Shown: positions 1 to 8,115 of the stretch, piece after piece
Layout of the letters: each line of letters starts with the position of its first letter
How positions within the stretch are numbered: position 1 is the first letter of the stretch
Assembly (NCBI GenBank): GCA_000402295.1
Contig: AQRW01000139.1
Coordinates: 2,831-19,503, forward strand
Length of the DNA: 16,673 nucleotides
DNA from: Candidatus Aerophobus profundus SCGC AAA252-L23
GTDB taxonomy: Bacteria > Aerophobota > Aerophobia > Aerophobales > Aerophobaceae
Direction: 5' to 3'
Translations under genes and position numbers: made by a program
The notes under the pieces: model-generated
The model's input: only the letters and a program-made list of their open reading frames with translations
Told to the model about the DNA's origin: nothing
Databases searched by the model: none

Positions 1-1221
1 TTTAAGTATTATATAACAGATAAAATTGGTTTTGCCTCTGAACTACATGAAAAAGGCTTCTTAAGAAATTTTACTCTCTGCAAGAATTGTCATAGGAGTC
101 TTCTTGTTGGAGAGTCTTTTGTAAAAAATAATCTCAGAGATTATCTTGCTGGGACATCTCTTTATATTATACCTAAATTTATTTTTTCCACGCCACTTTC
201 TATCAATAAACTGAAGAAATGGGCAGAATATATGACTCTCTCTTTCAATTCTACAAAAAGTCTGGAAGGTTTAGAGAAATTCCAAGGTGCCCTGGAGAAT
301 TACTTGGAATTTGAAGAGAAGAAAAATAACTTTATGTTAAATCTTCTTTTCTACAAAAAGGCACAAAGCGAATTAAAAATTTTGAAATTGATAAAGGATG
401 TTCCTCCATCTAGACTTGATATTCTTAGAAAAGAAGAAAACAAGGTACACGATATAGGTGCTAAACTGTTTGAAGAAGGTGATGGATGGTATCTAACTCT
501 AAAAAAAATGTATTATCTCTTTCCGGTTCGGATGACCGGAGCTAAGGGAAGAGGAAAAGAAGTTGTAGATTACAAGAAAGTTCTGGAATTTTACGATGCT
601 CTTTTTCTAGCGAAACCTATGTCATATAAATTTTTGATTAAGCAGTTCGTAGAGCTTGCTTGCGTGTACAAATTTGAGAAATTTGATAGCTACAATATTG
701 GAAAAAGCAATTCTGATTTAGGACTTGTTCATGCTATGTTAGAGGCAAACTTACTTTTACTTTATTTAAGGAAATTGAATCTTTTAGAAGGAGGTGAAAC
801 CATGGGGGGAGAAATGAATATTTTTCTACTACCCGAGGAAATTAAAGATTATGTCGAAGAGATGGGGTATCAGAAAACAAAAACTGCCCTTTTTCTTCTT
901 GGATATCTCATTGGAGAAGTTGGGAATACACAATATTCTCCAGAGAATCGCACAAAACCCATTCTAAACAAAATCACCTATCAGGGTATGAATATTGGGA
1001 AAATTATAAGACTTACCAATGAGATATTTGAAAAACTGAAACAATATAAAAGACTCTCTTATAATGAGGGGATTTTTGGGGAAATGAAGAAATTATTGGA
1101 TAGGAATATCAAAAATTGGGATCTTTCGGATCAGGAAAATGTTTTCTACATACTCTCTGGATACGCTTATAACACCTATAAAATCTTAACAAAGAATAAA
1201 CTAAAAGAAAAATGCAAATAA
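1..1221 (+). CDS. cas8b: Cas8b/Csh1-type large subunit of type I-B Cascade (5' end outside window)
   Basis: This is the C-terminal part, about 406 residues, of the type I-B Cascade large subunit, which in this family recognises the PAM and helps recruit Cas3. The reading frame is open from base 1 and continues upstream, so the ATG at 232 is not the real start. A CxxC (Cys codons at 79 and 88), followed shortly by a Leu/Gly-rich stretch ending in an IIPKF segment, resembles the zinc-binding region of Csh1/TM1802-type Cas8b. The last 140 codons form a mostly helical domain that corresponds to the small subunit and has its own start site at 802. The stop is 17 nt before cas7. The family call rests on the CxxC region, the C-terminal domain and the strict cas7-cas5-cas3 context. 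Cas8 proteins diverge fast, so the subfamily is less sure than the role. Confidence 0.85.
   Translation, partial: FKYYITDKIGFASELHEKGFLRNFTLCKNCHRSLLVGESFVKNNLRDYLAGTSLYIIPKFIFSTPLSINKLKKWAEYMTLSFNSTKSLEGLEKFQGALENYLEFEEKKNNFMLNLLFYKKAQSELKILKLIKDVPPSRLDILRKEENKVHDIGAKLFEEGDGWYLTLKKMYYLFPVRMTGAKGRGKEVVDYKKVLEFYDALFLAKPMSYKFLIKQFVELACVYKFEKFDSYNIGKSNSDLGLVHAMLEANLLLLYLRKLNLLEGGETMGGEMNIFLLPEEIKDYVEEMGYQKTKTALFLLGYLIGEVGNTQYSPENRTKPILNKITYQGMNIGKIIRLTNEIFEKLKQYKRLSYNEGIFGEMKKLLDRNIKNWDLSDQENVFYILSGYAYNTYKILTKNKLKEKCK
788..796 (+). promoter_or_regulatory. Strong internal Shine-Dalgarno inside cas8b
   Basis: AAGGAGGTG lies within the cas8b frame, and its GGAGG core ends 7 nt before an in-frame ATG at 802. 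It matches the 16S rRNA tail better than the site in front of most full genes in this window. It decides the internal start of the predicted Cas11b. Confidence 0.75.
802..1221 (+). CDS. cas11b: Predicted Cas11b small subunit translated from inside cas8b
   Basis: This is a nested in-frame product of 139 residues that shares its stop with cas8b. The ATG at 802 follows the perfect ribosome-binding site at 788-796. The encoded segment (MGGEMNIFLLPEEIKDYVEE...) is predicted mostly helical, of the size expected for a Cascade small subunit. Published work on types I-B, I-C and I-D showed that a Cas11 protein is made by internal initiation near the 3' end of the large-subunit gene and packs along the Cas7 backbone. 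Seen here: the ribosome-binding site, its spacing, the frame and the position. Inferred: that the protein is made. No separate small-subunit gene follows in the I-B operon, which fits. Confidence 0.75.
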   Translation: MGGEMNIFLLPEEIKDYVEEMGYQKTKTALFLLGYLIGEVGNTQYSPENRTKPILNKITYQGMNIGKIIRLTNEIFEKLKQYKRLSYNEGIFGEMKKLLDRNIKNWDLSDQENVFYILSGYAYNTYKILTKNKLKEKCK

Positions 1222-1238
1222 ATTAGAAGGAGGAGAAA

Positions 1239-2201
1239 ATGCATAACAGTGATATTTTATTCATTTACGATGCTAAGCTGTGTAATCCAAATGGTGACCC
1301 GGATGATGAGAATAGACCCAGAATGGATTATGATGCTCGTAGAAATTTGGTGAGTGATGTGAGGTTGAAGAGATACATAAGAGACTATTTGCAAGATGAA
1401 GGCGATGAAATATTTGTTGCAAAGGTGGATGATGTGACGGTGGATGCAACAAATCGATTAAAGAAACTCTTTGAACATTATGAAGAAAATAACAAAAAGG
1501 TGGAAGTAGATATTAACAAACTTGAAGATAAGCAAATTGAGTGGATGTTAGAGAAGTTGATTGATGTAAGAATGTTTGGTGCGACTATGCCTATCAAAGC
1601 AAAAGAGGGCACAAGAAGAGGAAGTTCTAACACTTTTACCGGTCCAATCCAATTCAACTGGGGTTATTCTTTGAATAAGGTTGATATTGTGCAATCCTCT
1701 ACAATCACTTCCACTTTTGCCGGGAGAGGCGAAGAATACAGTACTATGGGGAAAGACTGGAGAGTGTACTATTCACTAATTGCTTTTCACGGTATAGTCA
1801 GTAGTAAAAGAGCTGAAAAAACAAAGCTTTCTGGAGATGATGTAAGTTCTCTTGATGATGCCCTGCTAAAGGCTATTCCTCTACAGGCAACTACAAGAAG
1901 CAAGATTGGTCAAGCTCCCAGATTATTACTCAGGGTTGAGTATCTAGACAATACTACTTTTCTTGGGGACTTAAGAGAGTACGTGAAAGCATATCCAGAT
2001 GAGAATTTACGAGATATAGGTGACTTAAAGCTTGAGATTACACCATTAATAAGTCTTATCAAAGAAAACCAAAGTAAAATTGAGAGAATATATCTCTGGC
2101 AGCACCGTGATTTAAAAACGAAAGAGGAGAAAACTTTTAAAGAATTGTTTGAAGAAAATAAATTACAGGATAAGATTGTAAGTTTACCATACTTAAAGTA
2201 A
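1239..2201 (+). CDS. cas7: Cas7 (Csh2-type) backbone subunit of type I-B Cascade
   Basis: A 320-residue Cas7-family protein that polymerises along the crRNA spacer to form the Cascade backbone. The N-terminus (DAKLCNPNGDPDDENRPRMD) is the characteristic opening of the Csh2/Cst2 Cas7 group. The segment around residues 110-165 (FGATMPI, then TFTGPIQFNWGYSLN and a Ser/Thr-rich run) is also typical. Length is normal for the family. The start ATG is preceded by AGAAGGAGGAG, an excellent ribosome-binding site. It lies between cas8b (17-nt gap) and cas5 (67-nt gap, A-rich, no gene), in the standard I-B order. Nothing looks truncated. Confidence 0.95.
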   Translation: MHNSDILFIYDAKLCNPNGDPDDENRPRMDYDARRNLVSDVRLKRYIRDYLQDEGDEIFVAKVDDVTVDATNRLKKLFEHYEENNKKVEVDINKLEDKQIEWMLEKLIDVRMFGATMPIKAKEGTRRGSSNTFTGPIQFNWGYSLNKVDIVQSSTITSTFAGRGEEYSTMGKDWRVYYSLIAFHGIVSSKRAEKTKLSGDDVSSLDDALLKAIPLQATTRSKIGQAPRLLLRVEYLDNTTFLGDLREYVKAYPDENLRDIGDLKLEITPLISLIKENQSKIERIYLWQHRDLKTKEEKTFKELFEENKLQDKIVSLPYLK

Positions 2202-2268
2202 TATAGCCAACTGGAAATTAAGGCAAAAATAGAAAAAAAAATTTTAAAGAGTAAAAAGGAGAGAACAA

Positions 2269-3063
2269 GTGGAATTACGTCTTGATAAACTCCTTATTTT
2301 TGATATTCAAGGACCAGTAGCTCATTTTCGCAAGTTCTATACTAACTCCTCATCCCTATCTTACGCTTTCCCACCAAGGACTACAATCACTGGATTGATT
2401 GCCGGTATGTTGGGTAGAGAAAGAGATAGTTATTATGATGAATTCGGTAGCGGGTATTGTAAAATTGCTATTTCATTTAAGACTTCCTCTCGAAAGATTA
2501 TGCAGACGGTAAATTATGTTCGGACGAAAGCCCTCGGAGAGTTGAACCTCAGCGCTGGTCATACACAGATACCACTGGAAATAGTCTTACCTTCGCAGAA
2601 TTACCAGAAACTTAGATATCGAGTATACTTTTATCATAGCGGCAAGACCTTACTCGAGCTCAAAGAAACTCTGGAGTTAGGTAAATTTGTTTATCCACCA
2701 TATCTTGGTTTGAGCGAATTTATTGCTGAAGTGAAATTCATCGACTCCATTGAAGAAAATCAAATCTCCAGGTTTTCAAATCCAGCAACTCCTGTGGAAA
2801 TAGTAACTGCGGTAAATGTAGAACAAATTTCAAAAGGCGGTCTTATTTTTGAGCCAGGTTCAGGAAAAACCTTCCAGTATATGAAAGAGCGAATGCCCCT
2901 TGAGTTTGATTCAGCCAGAAAATTAAAGAAAGCTTCCAGCTTCATTTACGAGAAAAATTATAACAAAGCTAAATTAAAGATTAAAGATAATTACTACAAA
3001 ATAGAGTATCAAGATCCTGAAAATGGCGCTGTGATAGAAAATATTGTTTTTATGGAAGGCTAA
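2269..3063 (+). CDS. cas5: Cas5 (type I-B, Cas5h/Cas5b-like) crRNA 5'-handle-binding subunit
   Basis: A 264-residue RAMP-fold protein that caps the 5' handle of crRNA in Cascade. The N-terminus (LLIFDIQGPVAHFRKFYTN, then SYAFPPRTTITGLIAGMLG) is the Cas5 pattern: a first strand with a Gly-Pro turn, then a PPRTT-x-xGLIA helix. The start is a GTG at 2269, supported by AAAAAGGAGAGAA upstream with good spacing; no in-frame ATG near it gives a better fit. The stop TAA is immediately followed, with no gap, by the cas3 ATG, so the two genes are probably translationally coupled. Confidence 0.93.
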   Translation: MELRLDKLLIFDIQGPVAHFRKFYTNSSSLSYAFPPRTTITGLIAGMLGRERDSYYDEFGSGYCKIAISFKTSSRKIMQTVNYVRTKALGELNLSAGHTQIPLEIVLPSQNYQKLRYRVYFYHSGKTLLELKETLELGKFVYPPYLGLSEFIAEVKFIDSIEENQISRFSNPATPVEIVTAVNVEQISKGGLIFEPGSGKTFQYMKERMPLEFDSARKLKKASSFIYEKNYNKAKLKIKDNYYKIEYQDPENGAVIENIVFMEG

Positions 3064-5490
3064 ATGATTTTCTACTCTCATGTGGATGAGAATGGAAAGC
3101 CACGAAAGGAGTTAAAAAAGCACTTAAAGGAAGTTGCGGAAGATGCCAAAAGTGCCACAGAACAAATACCCATAGAAGATCGTTATTACCTGGCAGAAAT
3201 AGCTTATCTTATAGGAATTTCTCATGATTTCGGGAAATATACGTCTTTTTTTCAAGAGCATCTTCTTAAAAAGAAAGAAAGAGAGAAAAAATCTCGTCAT
3301 TCCTTTATTTCAGCATTATTTGTTGCCTGGGAAATCGAGAAATACCTTGAAAAAAGTAAACCTGAGAAAAAAATTTACGTGCATCTTCCCCTGGTGACAT
3401 ACTTTATTGTTCTCCATCACCATGGAGATTTAGGATCCTTTGAAGACGATATTCCCCACAGCAAACATCTGAAAGACTCTCCGAGATTCCCTTATGCAGA
3501 GCAGGATTTGAGAGAAAGGCTAAGGATAACTTACGAACAGGTTGGCAACCTGAAATACCAAGAGAGATTGGACTCCATAGAAGAGAATTATAAGGAAATT
3601 GGGTTAATTAGTAAGGTGAAGGTCTTTCTTAATTCATGGCTTGGAATCCTTATAAATCTCAGCAAACTGAATCATAATTTTAAATGCAAAGTGACTAATG
3701 ATGAAAAAATGAGGCTCTCACTTATCACCTCCTTACTTTATTCTGCTCTCATAGATGCTGATAAGAGAGATGCTGGCGAAGTTTCCAAAATAAGTAGAAA
3801 AGAATTATCCGAAAATTTGGTGGATAAATATAGAGAAGACCATTTTGATCCTCAGTCCTCAAAACCTATTAACATAATCCGCAATGAAATTTATGACAAG
3901 GTCCTACGCAGGGTTAGAAATGTCTCCTTGCAGAATCACTTGTTTACTCTCACTGCCCCCACGGGTTCAGGAAAAACTTTGACCGCTTTCTCGGCTGCAC
4001 TAAGGTTACGAGCACGCATTAAGAAAAAGAAAGGCTATATCCCAAGAATAATCTATTCTCTGCCATTCATCAGTATTATAGAACAGAATTATGAAGTAAT
4101 CCGCAATGTGCTTTGCTCTGGGATTAAAGATTTTGAAGAGAATGAGACCTCGTATCTTTTAAAACACCACCACCTAACAGATTTAGAATACAAGGAAGGG
4201 AACGAAGATAAATCACTTGATGAAGCCTTGCTTTTGATAGAGTCTTGGCAATCCGAGGTAATAATAACTACTTTTGTGCAATTTCTACATACAATAATTG
4301 GCTTCAAGAATAAGTTTCTCAAGAAGTACCATAATATCGCCGGCAGTGTAATTTTGCTTGATGAGGTACAGAATATCCCCATAGAGTATTGGGATATTGT
4401 AGAGAAAGTAATTGAATTGTTTGCTACTCATTTTGGCTGTTATTTTGTTTTGCTCACGGCTACAAAACCTTTAATCCTAAAAAAAGAGGATGCTGTGGAA
4501 CTGGTGGAGAATAGTCAGAATTATTTTAGAAAGTTAGATCGTGTTATCATTAAACCAGATACAAATACAAGGAGTATCGACGAGTTTGTAGAATGGCTTA
4601 AAGATAACTATAATTCTAAAAAATCCTATCTCATTGTGGCTAATACTATTCGTTGCTCAAAAGAAATTTATGAAAAAATTAAAGATTACAATTTAAACGA
4701 TTGTTTATTTTATCTATCTACCAACATTGTTCCCAAGCAACGGGCAAATCGTATAAAGATAGTGAAGAATCTTCTTGATTCGCATAATAAGCCAATCGTA
4801 GTCTCTACTCAAGTGGTTGAAGCTGGGGTAGATCTCGATTTTGATACAGTGATAAGAGATATAGGACCTATTGATTCCATTATTCAAGTAGCTGGAAGAT
4901 GTAACAGGGAGTATAACAAAACCCAAAGAGAAGTTTATGTTTTTTGTCTTGATCATTTTGCAACGTATGTATATGGTAAGATACATCCCAGTGTTTCAAA
5001 AAAGTTAATTGGGGATCAAGAAATAAGAGAAGGTGATTTTTACAAACTAACCAACAAATATTTTGAAGAAGTAAGGGGTAAGATAAACGATGATGTCTCT
5101 AAGTATATTTGGGAAGCGATGCTTGAACTACGCTTCCACGAGAAAAACCCACCGCAACGCGATGGTCATAATATCCAAGTAAGTGAGTTTCAGCTAATAG
5201 GCGAAAAAGGAGAATACGCTGATATATTTGTAGAGCTCAATGAGGAGGCAAAAACAACTTGGGAAAAATATTGCGAACAGATATATAATGAAAAAAAAGA
5301 CTTTTTTAAACGACGACTAGCCTACCTGTCAATTCGCAGAAGATTCCGAAACTATGTAATATCTGTCAGGGCAGATAAAGAAGTTGTACTTCCAGCAGAA
5401 GTCTGTGGATTCCGATATATTCCTCAAGGCCAATTGGAAGATTTCTATTCAGTAGAAACGGGATTTGGGGCGGGAACTTTTGTGTGGTAG
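3064..5490 (+). CDS. cas3: Cas3 nuclease-helicase (HD plus SF2 helicase, fused)
   Basis: An 808-residue effector nuclease that Cascade recruits to unwind and degrade target DNA. The HD nuclease domain comes first: H20, the H54-D55-F-G-K motif, H78 and an H117-H118-H119 cluster. The SF2 helicase follows: Walker A PTGSGKT with K304, motif II DEVQ at 433-436, motif III TAT at 465-467, then STQVVEAGVDLDFD and motif VI QVAGRCNR at about 608-615. All key residues are present, so it should be active. It starts directly on the cas5 stop. In most I-B loci cas4 comes next; here a broken toxin-antitoxin pair and a whole type III operon follow. The C-terminal 150 residues are the usual diverged tail. Confidence 0.97.
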   Translation: MIFYSHVDENGKPRKELKKHLKEVAEDAKSATEQIPIEDRYYLAEIAYLIGISHDFGKYTSFFQEHLLKKKEREKKSRHSFISALFVAWEIEKYLEKSKPEKKIYVHLPLVTYFIVLHHHGDLGSFEDDIPHSKHLKDSPRFPYAEQDLRERLRITYEQVGNLKYQERLDSIEENYKEIGLISKVKVFLNSWLGILINLSKLNHNFKCKVTNDEKMRLSLITSLLYSALIDADKRDAGEVSKISRKELSENLVDKYREDHFDPQSSKPINIIRNEIYDKVLRRVRNVSLQNHLFTLTAPTGSGKTLTAFSAALRLRARIKKKKGYIPRIIYSLPFISIIEQNYEVIRNVLCSGIKDFEENETSYLLKHHHLTDLEYKEGNEDKSLDEALLLIESWQSEVIITTFVQFLHTIIGFKNKFLKKYHNIAGSVILLDEVQNIPIEYWDIVEKVIELFATHFGCYFVLLTATKPLILKKEDAVELVENSQNYFRKLDRVIIKPDTNTRSIDEFVEWLKDNYNSKKSYLIVANTIRCSKEIYEKIKDYNLNDCLFYLSTNIVPKQRANRIKIVKNLLDSHNKPIVVSTQVVEAGVDLDFDTVIRDIGPIDSIIQVAGRCNREYNKTQREVYVFCLDHFATYVYGKIHPSVSKKLIGDQEIREGDFYKLTNKYFEEVRGKINDDVSKYIWEAMLELRFHEKNPPQRDGHNIQVSEFQLIGEKGEYADIFVELNEEAKTTWEKYCEQIYNEKKDFFKRRLAYLSIRRRFRNYVISVRADKEVVLPAEVCGFRYIPQGQLEDFYSVETGFGAGTFVW

Positions 5491-5597
5491 TAGAAAAAAA
5501 GAATAAGAAAAATAGAGATTTCCAGAAGATTCTTGTTAGGATATCTACAGAGAAAAGAGATAAGCAGCGTCTCAATGATGCCGTAAGAGGTGAAAAT

Positions 5598-5791
5598 ATG
5601 GAAGTAAAGGAACTGATTTAAAAGAAATTGAAAAAATTCCCGAAGAGTATCTTCCAGAGATAATAGATTTTCTACACTTTTTAGAAACAAAAGCATTAAA
5701 GCAAAAAATGGAAACGGCAATTGCAAGCGAGTCATCTCTTAAGAAAGATTGGCTAAGGTTTGAGGAGGACGAAGCTTGGAAAGATTTATAA
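5598..5791 (+). pseudogene. Frameshifted DUF2281-like antitoxin relic
   Basis: The frame begins at ATG 5598 behind AGAGGTG, encodes MEVKELI and hits TAA at 5619. One extra T in the run at about 5616-5619 would join it to the next frame, KEIEKIPEEYLPEIIDFLHF and onward to DEAWKDL, stop at 5789-5791. The joined protein would be about 64 residues. It has the look of small DUF2281-type antitoxins: a helix with EIEKIPEEYLPEIIDFLHFL, then a charged tail ending in DEAWKDL. A single-base deletion is thus the simplest explanation. The next gene overlaps its end, as is usual for an antitoxin-toxin pair. The antitoxin role is inferred from family resemblance and from the toxin stub behind it. Confidence 0.7.
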
Positions 5792-5847
5792 GAGGAGATG
5801 TAGTAGTTGTCCCTTTTCCGTTTTCGGATTTAACGAGCGCTAAATGA
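5776..5847 (+). pseudogene. MazF/PemK-type toxin, truncated to 23 residues
   Basis: TTG at 5776 has GGAGG 7 nt upstream (5764-5768) and opens a frame whose product, ERFIRGDVVVVPFPFSD followed by LTSAK, is the unmistakable N-terminus of a MazF/PemK-fold endoribonuclease toxin. A TGA then stops it at 5845. Intact family members run to about 110 residues, so at least four fifths is gone. The sequence after the stop does not continue the family in any frame that I can see, so this looks like a deletion or insertion endpoint rather than a point mutation. It overlaps the end of the antitoxin relic by 16 nt. The product cannot be an active nuclease. Confidence 0.75.
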
Positions 5848-5953
5848 AGTGACCCAGAAAATAATAAATATTCTCCAATGCTCAGAAGAAAAACAGAACT
5901 ATTCAGGAGAGTAAGATGAATAAATACAAAGTGAAGAGGAGTAATTAAATGGG

Positions 5954-7015
5954 GTGATGAAGATAAATTTGGAGACAATAACTCCCCTGTGGACTGGTGA
6001 CGCATGGGGAAAGAATACAGAGATCAAACCGCAATCAATTATGGGAGCTTTGAGATTTTGGTTTGAAGTTTATTGCCATGCGGTAGGAATACCTGTTAAG
6101 AGTTATGAGAATGAAGGGATAGACTCTGGTAAATTTCAAGAATCATTAAAGTCTGCCTTACGAGAGGAAGCAGATTTGGACAAGGCAGAGGATACAGCTT
6201 TGGCAGAGCAAAATATTTTTCTTCCCTCACGTATCTTTGGTTGCACCGGATGGAAAGGATTGATAGCTGTTAAGAGTATCAAGGTACAAAGAGATTGTGG
6301 TTTCAATGATTACGGACAAGGAAAATTTTGTGTAAGTGGTCACAACGCAGGATGGTATTTCCCAAGGAAAAGTGACTGGTTCTTTGGTAATCTCCAAATC
6401 ACTTTTGTTTCTCACCAAACCACAATCAAGAATATTATTGTACCTCTTCTCAACTTCATTCAACAGTATGGCTTCATCGGCGGGAAAAATAATCTGGGAT
6501 ATGGAAGAGTGAAATTTACCATAGATGGTGAAGACATAGAGGAGAATGTATTTGGGTTTTCTCACTTCCGAAAGCAAGACAAAGAATATCTGGGAAGATT
6601 CGATGATACTTCTGTTTTTGATGCGATACAGGAAATGTCGTCCTTTAATGAGCTGCTCAATTGCAAAAGAATTGGTCTCTGGAAATGCAAGAAACAAAAT
6701 AACTCTGCGAGTCTCGAAAACATTATCAAATTCTTGATCAAATATAAAGCTGCGCAGAGAGTGATGGAAAACGATAGAAACGTTCGTCACTACAAATTTG
6801 GTTCAACTTATCGAGATGAATATTATGTCAACCATATCCATGATGAAACTCATAAGATCTCTGGACCAAATGCTACAAAAATGGTTCCCTGGATCAACGA
6901 AACAGATGATGGTAGCTATGAATATGGATTTCTCTCCTTAGTCGGACTACAGACCTTCGGGCTTAGGACTCGCTTGAGTGCAGTAAAGAAAGGTACGAAG
7001 GAGAAAAGACAATGA
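5954..7015 (+). CDS. cmr1: Cmr1-type RAMP (Cas7 group), type III-C operon
   Basis: A 353-residue RAMP protein, the first gene of the type III operon; in Cmr complexes Cmr1 sits near the 3' end of the crRNA. It opens with LETITPLWTGDA (residues 6-17) and the Cmr1 signature S28-IMGALRFWFE, equivalent to the slRGxLRfW of the family. A glycine-rich loop GFIGGKNNLGYGRV lies at about 173-186. The start is GTG 5954 or ATG 5957, giving nearly the same protein; GAGGAG lies about 13-15 nt upstream, longer than ideal. Its TGA overlaps the ATG of the next gene by 4 nt (ATGA), which indicates translational coupling. Assignment to Cmr1 is firm from the LRFW motif. Confidence 0.88.
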   Translation: MMKINLETITPLWTGDAWGKNTEIKPQSIMGALRFWFEVYCHAVGIPVKSYENEGIDSGKFQESLKSALREEADLDKAEDTALAEQNIFLPSRIFGCTGWKGLIAVKSIKVQRDCGFNDYGQGKFCVSGHNAGWYFPRKSDWFFGNLQITFVSHQTTIKNIIVPLLNFIQQYGFIGGKNNLGYGRVKFTIDGEDIEENVFGFSHFRKQDKEYLGRFDDTSVFDAIQEMSSFNELLNCKRIGLWKCKKQNNSASLENIIKFLIKYKAAQRVMENDRNVRHYKFGSTYRDEYYVNHIHDETHKISGPNATKMVPWINETDDGSYEYGFLSLVGLQTFGLRTRLSAVKKGTKEKRQ

Positions 7016-8115
7016 ATTTTGAGGTAATCTTGGATGACCTCTACTATGAAAGCGAGAATCCCTTCCATTTCCTTAAATACGGGTACAAGTACAAGATTAG
7101 CTCTCGGCGAGTCAAAGACTTGGGTGATCAAAAGTCAAAGATTAAATTTATCAAGTGGGGTAAACAGGCTGATAAGAATTACAAGAATACCAAAGTCTCA
7201 GAATTACCCCTGGACTACTTCAAGATTGAAAGAATAGCTAACAGAACCCTTCAGATCAACAGTAAAGTGTTGGAACAAGTAAGATACACCTCGGGCGTCA
7301 TAGGAGAGAGCAAGATTGACCAGTTTGTGGAAAATCTTATTCCCAATTCTTTCGTAATGAGGGCCACATTTGAATTGCAAGCTCCCTATTTTTCCCGTGA
7401 CGATGATGATTTTTATATCATTGATAACCCTATCATGAAGGAGAAAGTTTGGAAAGTACCGATGATACGGCCAAGTGCCTGGAAGGGGGCTCTTTTTAAA
7501 GCAGCAATTGAGAAACTCAAGAAACAAGATAGCAGAGATTTTGCCGATATATATTTCAAGATTTATCGCATATTTGGAGCAGGTTCAGATGAGTTCAGGA
7601 AATTGTCCAAATGGATAGAAGATAAAAACGAAAAGAAGTTCAGAGAAGCTCTTATGTCTTACGCGTTGTTTGAACTTGGGATAAAGATCCATCCCAAAAG
7701 TGACACCGTTGAGCGTCTTCGTAACAAAATCCTAAGGGACAATGGAAACATGCATTTGGTTCCCCACAAGGGAAGAGTAATTTTCTATCCTACCTATTTC
7801 AACAGACTTTCTCTCGAAGTTATTAATCCCCACAACCGCAAAACAAAAGCCGGTACTCATCCAATTTATTACGAGGTGGTACCCAAAGAAAGCAAAGGAA
7901 TTTTCCAACTTATCTATATTCCTTACGATGTTGTCTTGTTGCCCACTACAAAGGCAAGAAAACAAGCAGAAGGCGATGCCAAATTCCTCATTGAGTTATT
8001 TAAGGAGACACTCCAGGAAATTGGCATTGGAGCAAAGACAAAACTGGGTTGGGGAAAAGCAGAATTAGAGAATATTGTATGTAAGTTTCAAAACGGGGAG
8101 GACTACCCAAGATGA
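7012..8115 (+). CDS. cmr6: Cmr6-like RAMP (Cas7 group), type III-C operon
   Basis: A 367-residue RAMP protein. Residues 1-100 form an N-terminal extension rich in Lys, Tyr and Asp that I do not recognise. The RAMP core starts at about 110 (FVMRATFELQAPYFS). It includes MIRPSAWKGALFKAA at about 151-165, matching the PGSSLKGALR loop of the family. Later come KGRVIFYPTYFNRLSLEVINPH, which resembles the Cmr6 block ending in a PH pair, and a C-terminal glycine loop KTKLGWGKAEL at about 344-354. Both ends use 4-nt ATGA overlaps, with cmr1 before and cas10 after. In subtype III-C the order Cmr1, Cmr6, Cas10 is standard, and the Cmr6 call leans partly on that. Another Cas7-group RAMP label would be the alternative. 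Confidence 0.72.
   Translation: MNFEVILDDLYYESENPFHFLKYGYKYKISSRRVKDLGDQKSKIKFIKWGKQADKNYKNTKVSELPLDYFKIERIANRTLQINSKVLEQVRYTSGVIGESKIDQFVENLIPNSFVMRATFELQAPYFSRDDDDFYIIDNPIMKEKVWKVPMIRPSAWKGALFKAAIEKLKKQDSRDFADIYFKIYRIFGAGSDEFRKLSKWIEDKNEKKFREALMSYALFELGIKIHPKSDTVERLRNKILRDNGNMHLVPHKGRVIFYPTYFNRLSLEVINPHNRKTKAGTHPIYYEVVPKESKGIFQLIYIPYDVVLLPTTKARKQAEGDAKFLIELFKETLQEIGIGAKTKLGWGKAELENIVCKFQNGEDYPR

Larger units (their letters stand above)
5491..5953 (+). other. Gene-poor junction between type I-B and type III operons
   Basis: This 463-nt stretch has no intact gene. 5491-5597 is A-rich and can be read from a GTG at 5484 as a 45-codon frame that runs into the antitoxin start, but it resembles nothing I recognise. 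5598-5847 is a broken toxin-antitoxin pair, annotated separately. 5848-5953 shows only two tiny frames and a GAGGAG upstream of cmr1. I found no convincing promoter or terminator here, so whether the type III operon has its own promoter is open. Confidence 0.7.

Noticed and set aside
5484..5621. 45-codon frame from GTG 5484 running in frame into the antitoxin start
   Set aside because: It has no recognised similarity and its start overlaps the end of cas3; the ATG at 5598 with its own ribosome-binding site explains the antitoxin better.
6227..6790. Minus-strand 187-codon open frame opposite cmr1
   Set aside because: It lies wholly within a well-supported cmr1 and has no recognisable motif; a chance frame in AT-rich DNA.
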